Part shown: positions 17,505 to 24,875 of the stretch, piece after piece
Layout: each line of letters opens with the position of its first letter
How positions within the stretch are numbered: position 1 is the first letter of the stretch
NCBI RefSeq assembly: GCF_014203235.1
Contig: NZ_JACHIN010000011.1
Location: 186,001 to 250,000, forward strand
Reading direction: 5' to 3'
Origin: Nonomuraea endophytica
GTDB lineage: Bacteria > Actinomycetota > Actinomycetes > Streptosporangiales > Streptosporangiaceae
Length of the DNA: 64,000 nt
Program-made: the position numbers and the translations under genes
Notes under the pieces: generated by a model
Seen by the model: the letters and a program-made list of their open reading frames with translations, nothing else
Databases searched by the model: none
Told to the model about the DNA's origin: nothing

Positions 17505-18717
17505 GGTCGGCGACGGCCGCGACGACCTGGTCCACCTCTTGCTCGGTGTTGTAGTAGTGCGGTGACAGGCGCAGGCACCAGTCGACGTCCTTGTCGCCGA
17601 AGTCGAACTGCGCGAAGTGGCGGAAGCTGAGCGCCGAGTTGATACGGCGTGCGTCCAAGGCCGCCTTGAACGGCTCCGGCCGCCACCCGTCGACGGCGAA
17701 GGTGACCAGGGCGCCCAGTTCCCGGCCATGGTCCAGCACCCGGACTCCGGGCAGCTCGGCGAGCCTGCCGCGCAGGTCTGCGGCCAGGGCGGGGGTACGG
17801 CGGGCGATGGCCTCCAGGCCGACCTCGCGGGCATAACGTGCGGCGGCGGCGCAGCCGAGGACGATGGAGTAGGGGAACTCCCAGTCCTCGAACCTGGCCG
17901 CCGTCTCGACGGGCTGGTAGCGGCCCGGCTCGACCCAGCGCGCGCCGTACATGTCGATGAAAAGCGGCTCGTAGCCCGCGCGCAGCACCCGGTCGGAGAC
18001 GTACAGGAAGCCGGAGCCGCGCGGACCGCGCAGGAACTTGCGGCAGGTGGCGGTGAGCAGGTCGCAGCCGATCTCCGCGACGTCGATCGTGTACTGGCCG
18101 ACGGACTGGCAGGCGTCGACCAGGTACAGGAGGTCCAGTTCGCGGCAGTGCCGGCCGATCTCGGCGACCGGCTGGACCAGGCCGGAGTTGGTGGGGATGT
18201 GGGTGGCGGCCACGAGCCGCGGGCGGCGGCCGCGCATCAGTTCGGCCATCGCGCCCACGTCCACGCCGCCTTCGGGCAGGTCGGGCGCGTGCACGACCTG
18301 AACCCCGAACCTCTTGCGCAACGACAGGAAGGCGATCTGGTTGGAGATGAAGTCGTTGCGGGTGGTGAGGATGACGTCACCGGCCTCGAACGGGATCGCC
18401 GACAGCGCGGTGGAGAACGCGTGGGTGGCGCTACCGGCGAACGCGATGTTCTCGGGAGCGCAGTTGATCAATGCGGCGGTCTCGGCGTAGAAGTCGCGGA
18501 CCTGGCCGGCGCGGGCGGCGGAGGCCTCGTAGCCGCCGATGTTCGCCTCCAGGTGCAGGTGGTCGACCATCGCGGCCAGCACCGGCGTGGCCAGCAGGCC
18601 GCAACCGGCGTTGTTGAAGTGCACGACGCCGGCGGCGCCGGGGGTGTCCGCGCGCAGGGCCGCGACGTCCAGAAGCGATTCTGCCGGAGTTATGGAAGCG
18701 CTACTATTGGCTCTCAT
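17497..18717 (-). CDS. Class V PLP-dependent aminotransferase
   Basis: 406 residues. The fold-type I PLP enzyme is recognised by VVHFNNAGCGLLATPV at the start, SATHAFSTAL (phosphate cup), YLVDACQSVGQ (the aspartate that pairs with the pyridine nitrogen) and TATCRKFLRGPRGSGFLY with the Schiff-base lysine Lys227. This group includes cysteine desulfurase-like and isopenicillin-N-epimerase-like enzymes; the substrate is not evident. Its start codon (18717-18715) overlaps the start codon of the divergent MocR gene within the tetranucleotide CATG. With no Shine-Dalgarno and a TACTGT -10 close by, it is probably translated from a leaderless mRNA. Confidence 0.88.
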   Translation of the reverse strand: MRANSSASITPAESLLDVAALRADTPGAAGVVHFNNAGCGLLATPVLAAMVDHLHLEANIGGYEASAARAGQVRDFYAETAALINCAPENIAFAGSATHAFSTALSAIPFEAGDVILTTRNDFISNQIAFLSLRKRFGVQVVHAPDLPEGGVDVGAMAELMRGRRPRLVAATHIPTNSGLVQPVAEIGRHCRELDLLYLVDACQSVGQYTIDVAEIGCDLLTATCRKFLRGPRGSGFLYVSDRVLRAGYEPLFIDMYGARWVEPGRYQPVETAARFEDWEFPYSIVLGCAAAARYAREVGLEAIARRTPALAADLRGRLAELPGVRVLDHGRELGALVTFAVDGWRPEPFKAALDARRINSALSFRHFAQFDFGDKDVDWCLRLSPHYYNTEQEVDQVVAAVADLS

Positions 18718-18728
18718 GTCAGACAGTA
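18702..18728. promoter_or_regulatory. Face-to-face leaderless promoters with overlapping start codons
   Basis: On the plus strand TACTAT (18702-18707) ends eight bases before the MocR ATG. On the minus strand TACTGT (18728-18723) ends five bases before the aminotransferase ATG. Both ATGs share CATG at 18715-18718. Neither gene has a Shine-Dalgarno. The spacing fits transcription starting at or near the A of each ATG. Confidence 0.6.
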
Positions 18729-20116
18729 GCAGTTCGGCGGAGCTGGCGACCAGCATGCGCGCGATGATCGAACGGCTGTCGCCTGGCGACCGCCTGCCCA
18801 GCAGCCGGGAGCTGATCCAGCGCTACCGGGTCGGCCCGGCCACCGTGTCGCAGGCGATCGCCACGCTGGCCGCCGAGGGCGTGGTGATCACCCGTCCGGG
18901 CAGCGGCACGTACGTCGCGGCCCGCCACCAGCGGCGCACCGCCGTGGCCGACACCGCCTGGCAGACCGTCACCCTCGCCGACCGGAGCGTGGACACCCGC
19001 GTCCTCACCGACACCCTCGGCGCGCCACCCGAGGGGACGATCATGCTGGACGGCGGCTACCTGCACCGATCGCTGCAGCCCGGCAAGATCCTGACCGCGG
19101 CGCTGGCCCGCGCGGCACGCCGCCCCGACGCCTGGGACCGCGCTCCCGCCGGCGGTCTGGCGGCGCTGCGCAGCGTGTTCGCCGCCATGGCCCGTGACGG
19201 CGTCAGCGCGGACGACATCCTGATCACCGCCGGCGGGCAGAGCGCCCTGTCCATGGCGTTCCGCGCCATCGCCGCGCCGGGTGACCCCGTCCTGATGGAA
19301 TCACCGACCTATCCGGGCGCGATCGCCGCCGCCAGGGCGGCCGGCCTGCGCCCGGTGCCGGTGCCGATGGACGCCGACGGCCTGCAACCCGAACTCCTGG
19401 CCGACGCCTTCGCCATGACCCGCGCACGCCTGCTGTACTGCCAGCCGACCTACCACAACCCCACCGGCACCGTCCTGGCCCCGCAACGCCGCCGGCAGAT
19501 CATCGACGCTGCCAGAGCCGCGGGCGCGTTCGTGATCGAGGACGACTTCGCTCGTCACCTCGGCCACGGCCCGCCGGTGCCGCCGCCCCTGCTGACCGAC
19601 GACCGCGACGGCACCGTGGTCTACCTGACCTCGCTCACCAAGCCCGCGGCGCCCAGCCTGCGCATCGGCGCCCTGACCGCCCGAGGTCCGGTGATGGAAC
19701 GGCTGCGCGCCATCCGGCTGGTCGACGACTTCTTCGTCACCCGGCCGCTGCAGGAGACAGCGCTCGAACTGCTGAGCTCTCCGGGGTGGGAGCGGCATCT
19801 GCGTTCGCTGGCCGGGGCGTTGCGGGAGCGGTGCGCTGTATTGGCTGGCGCCGTCGCGCGCGATCTTCCCGGCTGGACCCTCACGCGTGTCGCCGCGGGC
19901 GGGCTCCATCTGTGGGTCCGGCTGCCGTACGGCGCCGACGACACCGTGATCGCCGCCACGGCCCGTCAGCACGGGGTCGCCGTCAGCGCCGGGAGCCGCT
20001 ACTTCGCCACCGAACTCCCGGCCGCCTACCTCCGCCTCGGCTTCGCCGCCACCGGCGACCTGAGCGAACTCACCGAAGCCACCCGCCGGCTCGCGACCGT
20101 CCACGCCCTCAGCTGA
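18716..20116 (+). CDS. MocR-type GntR regulator with aminotransferase-like domain
   Basis: 466 residues. A GntR winged helix occupies residues ~8-75 (LPSSRELIQRYRVGPATVSQ, GVVITRPGSGTYVA). It is followed by a class I aminotransferase-like domain with the PLP lysine Lys309 (YLTSLTKPAAPSLRIG) and CQPTYHNPTG. MocR proteins use PLP or a related ligand as a signal and usually control an adjacent gene of vitamin B6 or amino-acid metabolism. Here the adjacent gene is itself a PLP enzyme, divergent, with the two start codons overlapping, so binding at this point could control both genes at once. An upstream ATG at 18692 exists but lacks a ribosome-binding site. Confidence 0.9.
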   Translation: MSDSSSSAELATSMRAMIERLSPGDRLPSSRELIQRYRVGPATVSQAIATLAAEGVVITRPGSGTYVAARHQRRTAVADTAWQTVTLADRSVDTRVLTDTLGAPPEGTIMLDGGYLHRSLQPGKILTAALARAARRPDAWDRAPAGGLAALRSVFAAMARDGVSADDILITAGGQSALSMAFRAIAAPGDPVLMESPTYPGAIAAARAAGLRPVPVPMDADGLQPELLADAFAMTRARLLYCQPTYHNPTGTVLAPQRRRQIIDAARAAGAFVIEDDFARHLGHGPPVPPPLLTDDRDGTVVYLTSLTKPAAPSLRIGALTARGPVMERLRAIRLVDDFFVTRPLQETALELLSSPGWERHLRSLAGALRERCAVLAGAVARDLPGWTLTRVAAGGLHLWVRLPYGADDTVIAATARQHGVAVSAGSRYFATELPAAYLRLGFAATGDLSELTEATRRLATVHALS

Positions 20117-20197
20117 CGCTTCTGCCGCTGGTGACGCCTGTGCGATTTCGCGACATCGGAGCGGTATGCGGCAAGTTCTGCTCTGGAGGCGGGGATC

Positions 20198-20395
20198 ATG
20201 CGCGCCCTCCGCGTCGCCTGGGTGGTCTTGATGATCACCCTTCCGGGGGCAGGGGCCCCGGAAATTTCGATGTTGGCGTGGATCATCGTCATGAGCGTGA
20301 TCTTTGGGATCCCCGCCGTTCGGCGACGCCTCCTCAAGAAGCCCGCCGGCCACGTTCTCCATCGGAACGCTGAGGGTCGCGATCAAGACAGCTGA
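20198..20395 (+). CDS. Small hydrophobic protein of unknown function
   Basis: 65 residues with two hydrophobic stretches (residues ~4-18 and ~26-40) and a basic C-terminus (RRRLLKKPAG). The ATG at 20198 is preceded by TGGAGGCGGGGATC, a strong ribosome-binding site at good spacing, which is the main reason to believe the gene. It resembles a small cytoplasmic-membrane protein. No family recognised. Confidence 0.5.
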   Translation: MRALRVAWVVLMITLPGAGAPEISMLAWIIVMSVIFGIPAVRRRLLKKPAGHVLHRNAEGRDQDS

Positions 20396-20461
20396 CAGCA
20401 CGATGGCTCATGAGCTCGGCGCAGGTGGCCGTGTGGGCGCCAGGTGGAGGGCTGGTGCGGC

Positions 20462-21949
20462 TCAGGCTGATCGGCGGACGACAAGGGTTGGGGCGAAGAT
20501 GACCGAGGTCGGCGGCTGGTCCGGCTGCTCGATCCGGTTCAGGAGCAGGCGGACGGCCTCGGCGGCCATGTCCTCCACGGGGTGGCGGACGGTGGTGAGC
20601 GGAGGGCGGCAGGCGGTGGCCGCGCTGCTGTCGTCGAAGCCGATGACCGCCACGTCGTCCGGCACCCGGCGGCCGTGGTGGCGCAGGACGTACAGGGCGC
20701 CCTGGGCCATCAGGTCGTTGGCCACGAAGACGCCGTCCAGGCCGGGGTGCTCGGCCAGGAGCCGTTCCATGGCGGCCTCGCCGCTGTCGTAGGTGAAGCC
20801 GCCTTCGGCGCTCGGGATGTACGGCCGGCCGTACGCGGCCATGGCGTCGCGGAATCCGGCCAGGCGCTCCTGGCTGGCGTGCACGCCGAGCGGGCCGGAG
20901 ATCGTCGCGATGTTTTGCCTGCCGAGCGCGACGAGACGGCTGGCCGCCAGCTTGGCGCCGGCTCGGTGGTCGACGTCGATGTAGCTGATGGGCAGCGCCT
21001 GGGCGGGCCTGGCGAACAGGACGGCCGGGACCCGCGCCTCCACCAGGAGAGCCGGCAGCGGATCGGCGGCGTGGGTGGAGACGAGCACGGCGCCGTCGGC
21101 GTTGCCCTGGCGCAGGTACGTGACGATCTGCGCGCGGGTCGCGTCGGTCTCGGCGAACATCAGCGTCGGATGCGCGCCACGCCTGCCCAGGAACCCGACA
21201 ACACCCGCCACCACGCGCCCGAAGAAGGGGTCGGAAAAGAACGACCCACCACCGCCAGCACCCCTACTGACACCCCCGCCAACGCCCTCGCCAATACGCC
21301 CATCGGCGCCTACACCCGGCAGCCTGCCGCCGACCTCGTCAAGGTCTCCACCTTCGCCCAGGTATCCGCCGCCACCTACCTCGGAGCCGCCACCTACCTC
21401 GAAAAAGTCTCCACGTTCACCCGGGTCTCGGCGTTCACCCAGGCCGCCGCCCCCACGCCTGCCCAGGCTTCCGCCGTCGCTCTGTTCCCCGCGGCCACGC
21501 CTGCCAAGGCCTCCGCCCTCGCTCCGGTCCTCGCGGCCACGCCTGCCAAGGCCTCCGCCCTCGCTCCGGTCCTCGCGGCCACGCCTGCCAAGGCCTCCGC
21601 CGTCGCTCTGATCCCCGCGGCCACACGTGCCAAGACCTTCGCCTTCACCCTCGTCGTCCTCACCGAAGCCCCCACCGAGGTCCTCGCCGCTGTCCTCGCC
21701 GCTGTCCTCGCTGACGTCCTCACCTGCGCCGGAGACGATCAGGGCGATCAATCCGGTCCGCCGTGTGACGAGGGATCGTGCCGCCGAGTTGGGGACGTAG
21801 CCGATGTCGGCGATGGCTTTCCTGACCGTCTGCTGGATCACCGGGTCCACGTTGCGGATGCCGTTGATCACCCGGGAGACGGTGGCGCGGGAGACACCCG
21901 CCGTACGAGCCACGTCCTCCAGGGTCGGGGAAGCTCCTTCGAGGGCCAT
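20462..21949 (-). CDS. LacI-family repressor with a ~163-residue low-complexity insertion
   Basis: 495 residues, against about 335 for the family. The LacI helix-turn-helix (LEDVARTAGVSRATVSRVIN) and hinge (YVPNSAARSLVTRRTG) are normal. The sugar-binding domain starts with LIALIVSG and then breaks at about residue 74. It resumes at about residue 237 with SFFSDPFFGRVVAGVVGFLG and continues normally to the end (VAVIGFDDSSAATACRPPLTTVRH). The inserted stretch is almost only Gly, Arg, Glu, Asp and Ser and contains a 14-residue tandem repeat. The ATG at 21949 follows AAAGGCGA. A perfect palindrome 20 bases upstream, also found twice between the DUF1996 and GH16 genes, is the likely operator of this protein. 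Confidence 0.88.
   Translation of the reverse strand: MALEGASPTLEDVARTAGVSRATVSRVINGIRNVDPVIQQTVRKAIADIGYVPNSAARSLVTRRTGLIALIVSGAGEDVSEDSGEDSGEDLGGGFGEDDEGEGEGLGTCGRGDQSDGGGLGRRGREDRSEGGGLGRRGREDRSEGGGLGRRGRGEQSDGGSLGRRGGGGLGERRDPGERGDFFEVGGGSEVGGGGYLGEGGDLDEVGGRLPGVGADGRIGEGVGGGVSRGAGGGGSFFSDPFFGRVVAGVVGFLGRRGAHPTLMFAETDATRAQIVTYLRQGNADGAVLVSTHAADPLPALLVEARVPAVLFARPAQALPISYIDVDHRAGAKLAASRLVALGRQNIATISGPLGVHASQERLAGFRDAMAAYGRPYIPSAEGGFTYDSGEAAMERLLAEHPGLDGVFVANDLMAQGALYVLRHHGRRVPDDVAVIGFDDSSAATACRPPLTTVRHPVEDMAAEAVRLLLNRIEQPDQPPTSVIFAPTLVVRRSA
21449..21658. repeat. 42-bp tandem repeat inside the LacI gene
   Basis: Copies begin at 21449 (diverged), 21491, 21533, 21575 and 21617 (diverged). 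Each starts with GCGGCCACGCCTGCCAAGGC or a close variant. The unit length is 42 bp and so preserves the frame. On the minus strand it encodes GLGRRGREDRSEGG. It forms the core of the insertion in the repressor. Confidence 0.85.
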
Positions 21950-21969
21950 ATCGCCTTTATAGCAGGATT

Positions 21970-21983
21970 GGAGAGCGCTCTCC
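21970..21983. promoter_or_regulatory. LacI-family operator, site 1 (autoregulation)
   Basis: GGAGAGCGCTCTCC, a perfect 14-bp palindrome with the central CG and outward arms typical of LacI/GalR operators. It lies 20 bases upstream of the LacI start codon. Confidence 0.75.
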
Positions 21984-22116
21984 AGAGATCCCCACCGACA
22001 AAGGGCGGTCGGTGCATGAACGGCCGGCGAGGACCGCCAAAGGCGCCCGGTTCCGTGTGCCGTGTCCCACCGCCCAGCGTTGGAAAGCGCTGGGCGGAAG
22101 GCCGAGCGGTTGGATG

Positions 22117-23346
22117 TCATCCACGCGGCTTGCCGCCGAGCACAAGTAGGTCCGCTGCCCGGCCGCGCTCGGTGCTGGCGGCCAGGTCCTTGGTCGCGGG
22201 GTCGGCGCCCGAGAGGCGGGCCGAGCGGGCAAGGTGCGCCGTCTGCGCGACGTGCTCACGCAGACGGGCGTTGAGGATCCGGTCGAACGCTGGGCCGGAA
22301 GCGCTCTCCAGCGCCGCCAACTGGACGGCGGTCGTCATTCCCGGCATGTCATGACCTGCATGGACGTTCGCCGCAGGCAGCCCGGTGCGATGCAGCACTG
22401 CCCGCAGGCGCTCCAGCTCTGCCTGGTGGGCGACCAGCATCCGGCCGGCCAGCCGCCGCACCGCGGGATCGTGCCCGCGCTCCCCGCCGAGCCGAAGCAA
22501 GGGCAGCGCCCGCTCGTCCATCGCGATCATGAGCTGCAACCAGGCGATGTCGGTGGCGTTGAACCCGGCGGCCGCACGCGGGCCTGTCAGCTGTCCCCCC
22601 GTCTGACCGACGGGCCGGTTCCCGGGTTGGTCGACGGGCTGGGTCACGGATGGGCCGACGGGCCGGTTCCCGGGTGGACCGAGCGGCTGGCCATCCGCCT
22701 GCCCGACGGGCCGCTTCCCGGGCGGCCCAGCAGGCTGGGTCGCGGGCCGGCCGACAGGCTGGGTCGCGGGCGGGCCCGGCGACCGGCTCGCGGGTTCGGG
22801 CTGGCCGGACACCTCGCCCTGGCGCACGGGTCCAGGCAGGCCCGACAGCTGGTCCTTGTCCGCGGGTCCCGGTTGGCCAGGCAACTGGTGCCCGGGGTGG
22901 CTGAACGGCCGGGTCGTGGGGGTCGGTTGGCCGGATGGCTGGGTTGTGGGGGTCGGTTGGGTGGGCGACAGGGTTGTGGGGGTTGTTTGGCTGGGCGACA
23001 GGGTTGTGGGGGTTGTTTGGCTGGGTGGCTGGGTTGTGGGGGTTGTTTGGCTGGGTGGCTGGGTTGTGGGGGTTGTTTGGCTGGGTGGCTGGGTCGTGGA
23101 GGCGGGTTCGGTGGGTGGCTGGGTTGTGGGGGCGGGTTGGGTGGGTGGCTGGGCTTGGGGTGGGGTGAGCTTGTTGTTCGCGGCTTGGGTGGCGTGGTCT
23201 TGGTGGTGGGCTGGGGTGGTGGGGTGGGCTTGGCATTGGGCGATCAGGGCCGCGGAGCAAAGCAGGAGTGACCAGGCCAGGGCTGTGCGGGCCTTTGCTG
23301 GGAGGCTCCGCCCCCGGGGAGGCGGAGCCGGTCGGGTGGGGGTCAA
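22117..23346 (-). CDS. Exported DUF305 protein with long Pro/Thr-rich linker
   Basis: About 409 residues from a TTG at 23346 that overlaps the stop codon of the DUF1996 gene (TTGA), suggesting translational coupling. The exact start is uncertain. A hydrophobic segment (TALAWSLLLCSAALIAQ) acts as signal peptide. Then come ~190 residues of repeats such as SQTTPTTQPP and GNRPVG. The last ~150 residues are a DUF305 four-helix domain (FNATDIAWLQLMIAMDERAL; HAGHDMPGM; NARLREHVAQT). DUF305 proteins are ferritin-like exported proteins often linked to copper handling; the His/Met-rich HAGHDMPGM fits metal binding. The repeated linker may carry it through the cell wall. Confidence 0.7.
   Translation of the reverse strand: MTPTRPAPPPRGRSLPAKARTALAWSLLLCSAALIAQCQAHPTTPAHHQDHATQAANNKLTPPQAQPPTQPAPTTQPPTEPASTTQPPSQTTPTTQPPSQTTPTTQPPSQTTPTTLSPSQTTPTTLSPTQPTPTTQPSGQPTPTTRPFSHPGHQLPGQPGPADKDQLSGLPGPVRQGEVSGQPEPASRSPGPPATQPVGRPATQPAGPPGKRPVGQADGQPLGPPGNRPVGPSVTQPVDQPGNRPVGQTGGQLTGPRAAAGFNATDIAWLQLMIAMDERALPLLRLGGERGHDPAVRRLAGRMLVAHQAELERLRAVLHRTGLPAANVHAGHDMPGMTTAVQLAALESASGPAFDRILNARLREHVAQTAHLARSARLSGADPATKDLAASTERGRAADLLVLGGKPRG
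22921..23150. repeat. 30-bp tandem repeat in the DUF305 gene
   Basis: About seven units of 30 bp, typified by GGGTTGTGGGGGTTGTTTGG followed by CTGGGTGGCT or CTGGGCGACA. Neighbouring copies are identical or differ by one to three bases. Each encodes ten residues, such as SQTTPTTQPP, on the minus strand. Confidence 0.85.
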
Positions 23347-24668
23347 GGCAGCTCGTAGTTCTCGGTGAGCGCGGCGCCGCGGTGCGGCTTGTACTGGTCG
23401 TAGCCCCGGTCGTTGCACTGCAGCCCGCCGTTGATGCAGTGGGTGACGAGGGCGTCGAGGATGGCGTCGTTGTCCCAGGCGTTGAAGAAGTCGTAGTGCC
23501 ACGTGTACCCACGCCCACTCGACAGGCGGGCCTGCGACAGGTCTCCGTCAGCCGGGAAGGCGATCTTGAACTCCAGCATCGGCACCGCCACCGGGTGGCT
23601 GGCCGGGCAGTATCCGGCGGCGGGGTAGGACATGTGGCTCTTGTGGTCGGGGCTGTCCAGGTTGACGCCGTTCCAGCAGCTGGGCGCCTGGTAGCGCACG
23701 TTCACCTGGGTCCCGGCGGGGCAGGAGGCGGGAAGGTCCCAGTTGCGGGTGGAGTCGCCGCATTCGAAGCCCTCGACCGTACCGGGAGAGTCGCGGAACT
23801 GCTGCAGCGTCGCGGTCGGGCTGCCGACGACGAAGCGGAGTCCCTGCGGGAAGGGCTGGACGCGCCAGTACTCCAGGATGCCGGACTTGTAGTAGATGAC
23901 CTGGTGGCCGGTCGTCGGGATGAGCTGGTCACCCTTGTAGAAGCTGGGGAACCAGTACGCCGAGCGGTCGTGCGGGTTGGTGCAGGAGGTGCCGCCGGCC
24001 AGCAGGGAGGCGGGGGTGCTGTACGCGTTCGTCGTCCGGTTCCCGACAAAGGTGTGCATGTGGGACGCGCCCGGCAGCCCGGGGTAGACGATCGGGTCGT
24101 CAGGCCGGTTGGCGGTCAGGGAGCAGTTGGCCTGGAACTCCCGGTGGGTCACCGGGTCGGTGAAGGTGGGCCGGGGCCGGGGTGTGCCTCCGGCGCCGCC
24201 GGTGCCGTAGACCTTGAACTCCCACAGCGAGTAGCCGTAGCCGGTGCCCCGGGCGGTGCCGTGCATGCGGACGTACCGGCCAGTGCCGGAGACATCGAGT
24301 GTCTGGGTGCCGCCGGTTCCGGTGGTGGTGGAGTAGAGGTCGGTCCAGGTGCCGCCGTCGATGGAGGCCTGGATCTTGAACGCGCGGGCGTACGCCCCTT
24401 CCCAGGCCAGCTCGACCTGGGCGATGGCGGCCGGGCCGCCCAGGTCGACCTGCACCCATTGCGGGTCGGCGGCCTGGCTGGACCAGCGGGTGCCGGCGTC
24501 ACCGTCGAAGGCGGCGCCGGCGCCGTAGCCGCCACCCTCGATGGAGGAGGCGGTGGCGGGACGGCCGATCGACAGCAGTGTGTTGGCCGCGCTCGCGGGC
24601 ACGACGATCGCCAGCGCGGCGAGGAGGGCGACGGCCAGCAAAGCGGCCGCGCCCAGGGACTGTTTCAT
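23343..24668 (-). CDS. Secreted DUF1996 protein with F5/8-type carbohydrate-binding domain
   Basis: 441 residues. The signal peptide (LGAAALLAVALLAALAIV, ending ASA) is followed by an F5/8 type C (discoidin, CBM32-like) domain (residues ~30-155: GRPATASSIEGGGYG, RWSSQAADPQWVQVDLGG). The DUF1996 domain then starts near THREFQANCSL and contains GASHMHTFVGN, WFPSFYKGD and HKSHMSYPAAGYC. DUF1996 is common in fungal and actinobacterial secreted proteins around glucan breakdown, but its reaction is not established. The ATG at 24668 has AAGGAGAGATC upstream, the same leader as the divergent GH16 gene. A LacI operator sits 28 bases upstream of the start. Confidence 0.9.
   Translation of the reverse strand: MKQSLGAAALLAVALLAALAIVVPASAANTLLSIGRPATASSIEGGGYGAGAAFDGDAGTRWSSQAADPQWVQVDLGGPAAIAQVELAWEGAYARAFKIQASIDGGTWTDLYSTTTGTGGTQTLDVSGTGRYVRMHGTARGTGYGYSLWEFKVYGTGGAGGTPRPRPTFTDPVTHREFQANCSLTANRPDDPIVYPGLPGASHMHTFVGNRTTNAYSTPASLLAGGTSCTNPHDRSAYWFPSFYKGDQLIPTTGHQVIYYKSGILEYWRVQPFPQGLRFVVGSPTATLQQFRDSPGTVEGFECGDSTRNWDLPASCPAGTQVNVRYQAPSCWNGVNLDSPDHKSHMSYPAAGYCPASHPVAVPMLEFKIAFPADGDLSQARLSSGRGYTWHYDFFNAWDNDAILDALVTHCINGGLQCNDRGYDQYKPHRGAALTENYELP
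24219..24380. repeat. Inverted repeat arm 1 (partner 25161-25322)
   Basis: The 162 bases encoding the end of the F5/8 domain of the DUF1996 protein are almost identical, in inverted orientation, to 25161-25322 in the divergent GH16 gene. I count about four mismatches. Both encode the block from IQAS to YSLWE with one residue different. This is much closer than the flanking parts of the two domains. Confidence 0.85.
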
Positions 24669-24695
24669 GATCTCTCCTTGTGGGGGTGTCGGCAA

Positions 24696-24709
24696 GGAGA
24701 GCGCTCTCC
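24696..24709. promoter_or_regulatory. LacI-family operator, site 2
   Basis: GGAGAGCGCTCTCC, identical to site 1, 28 bases upstream of the DUF1996 start codon. Confidence 0.8.
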
Positions 24710-24833
24710 CACAGAGTTGACGAGGAGGGGCTGACTTGTCAAGAAATGTTGCAGGCTGATGAGCAGCCATTTTCGGGCTGTCAAAGATGGGTCTTGACGG
24801 CGTCCCGTTCGGATTGCACGCTGGAGACGCGAT

Positions 24834-24847
24834 GGAGAGCGCTCTCC
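24834..24847. promoter_or_regulatory. LacI-family operator, site 3
   Basis: GGAGAGCGCTCTCC, identical to sites 1 and 2, 28 bases upstream of the GTG start of the GH16 gene. Sites 2 and 3 are mirror-placed in the divergent intergenic region, 138 bases apart, compatible with looping by a tetrameric or paired repressor. Confidence 0.8.
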
Positions 24848-24875
24848 CACCTCACTCCCCTGTCAAGGAGAGATC

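Noticed and set aside
21242..21730. Open plus-strand frame across the LacI insertion (Ala/Pro/Thr-rich) as a separate gene
   Set aside because: It is the mirror reading of the repeat region, lacks a ribosome-binding site of its own, and the LacI frame is continuous on both sides.
22921..23150. Tandem repeats suggestive of a CRISPR array
   Set aside because: The 30-bp units are contiguous with no spacers and code for a Pro/Thr-rich linker. No cas genes are present.
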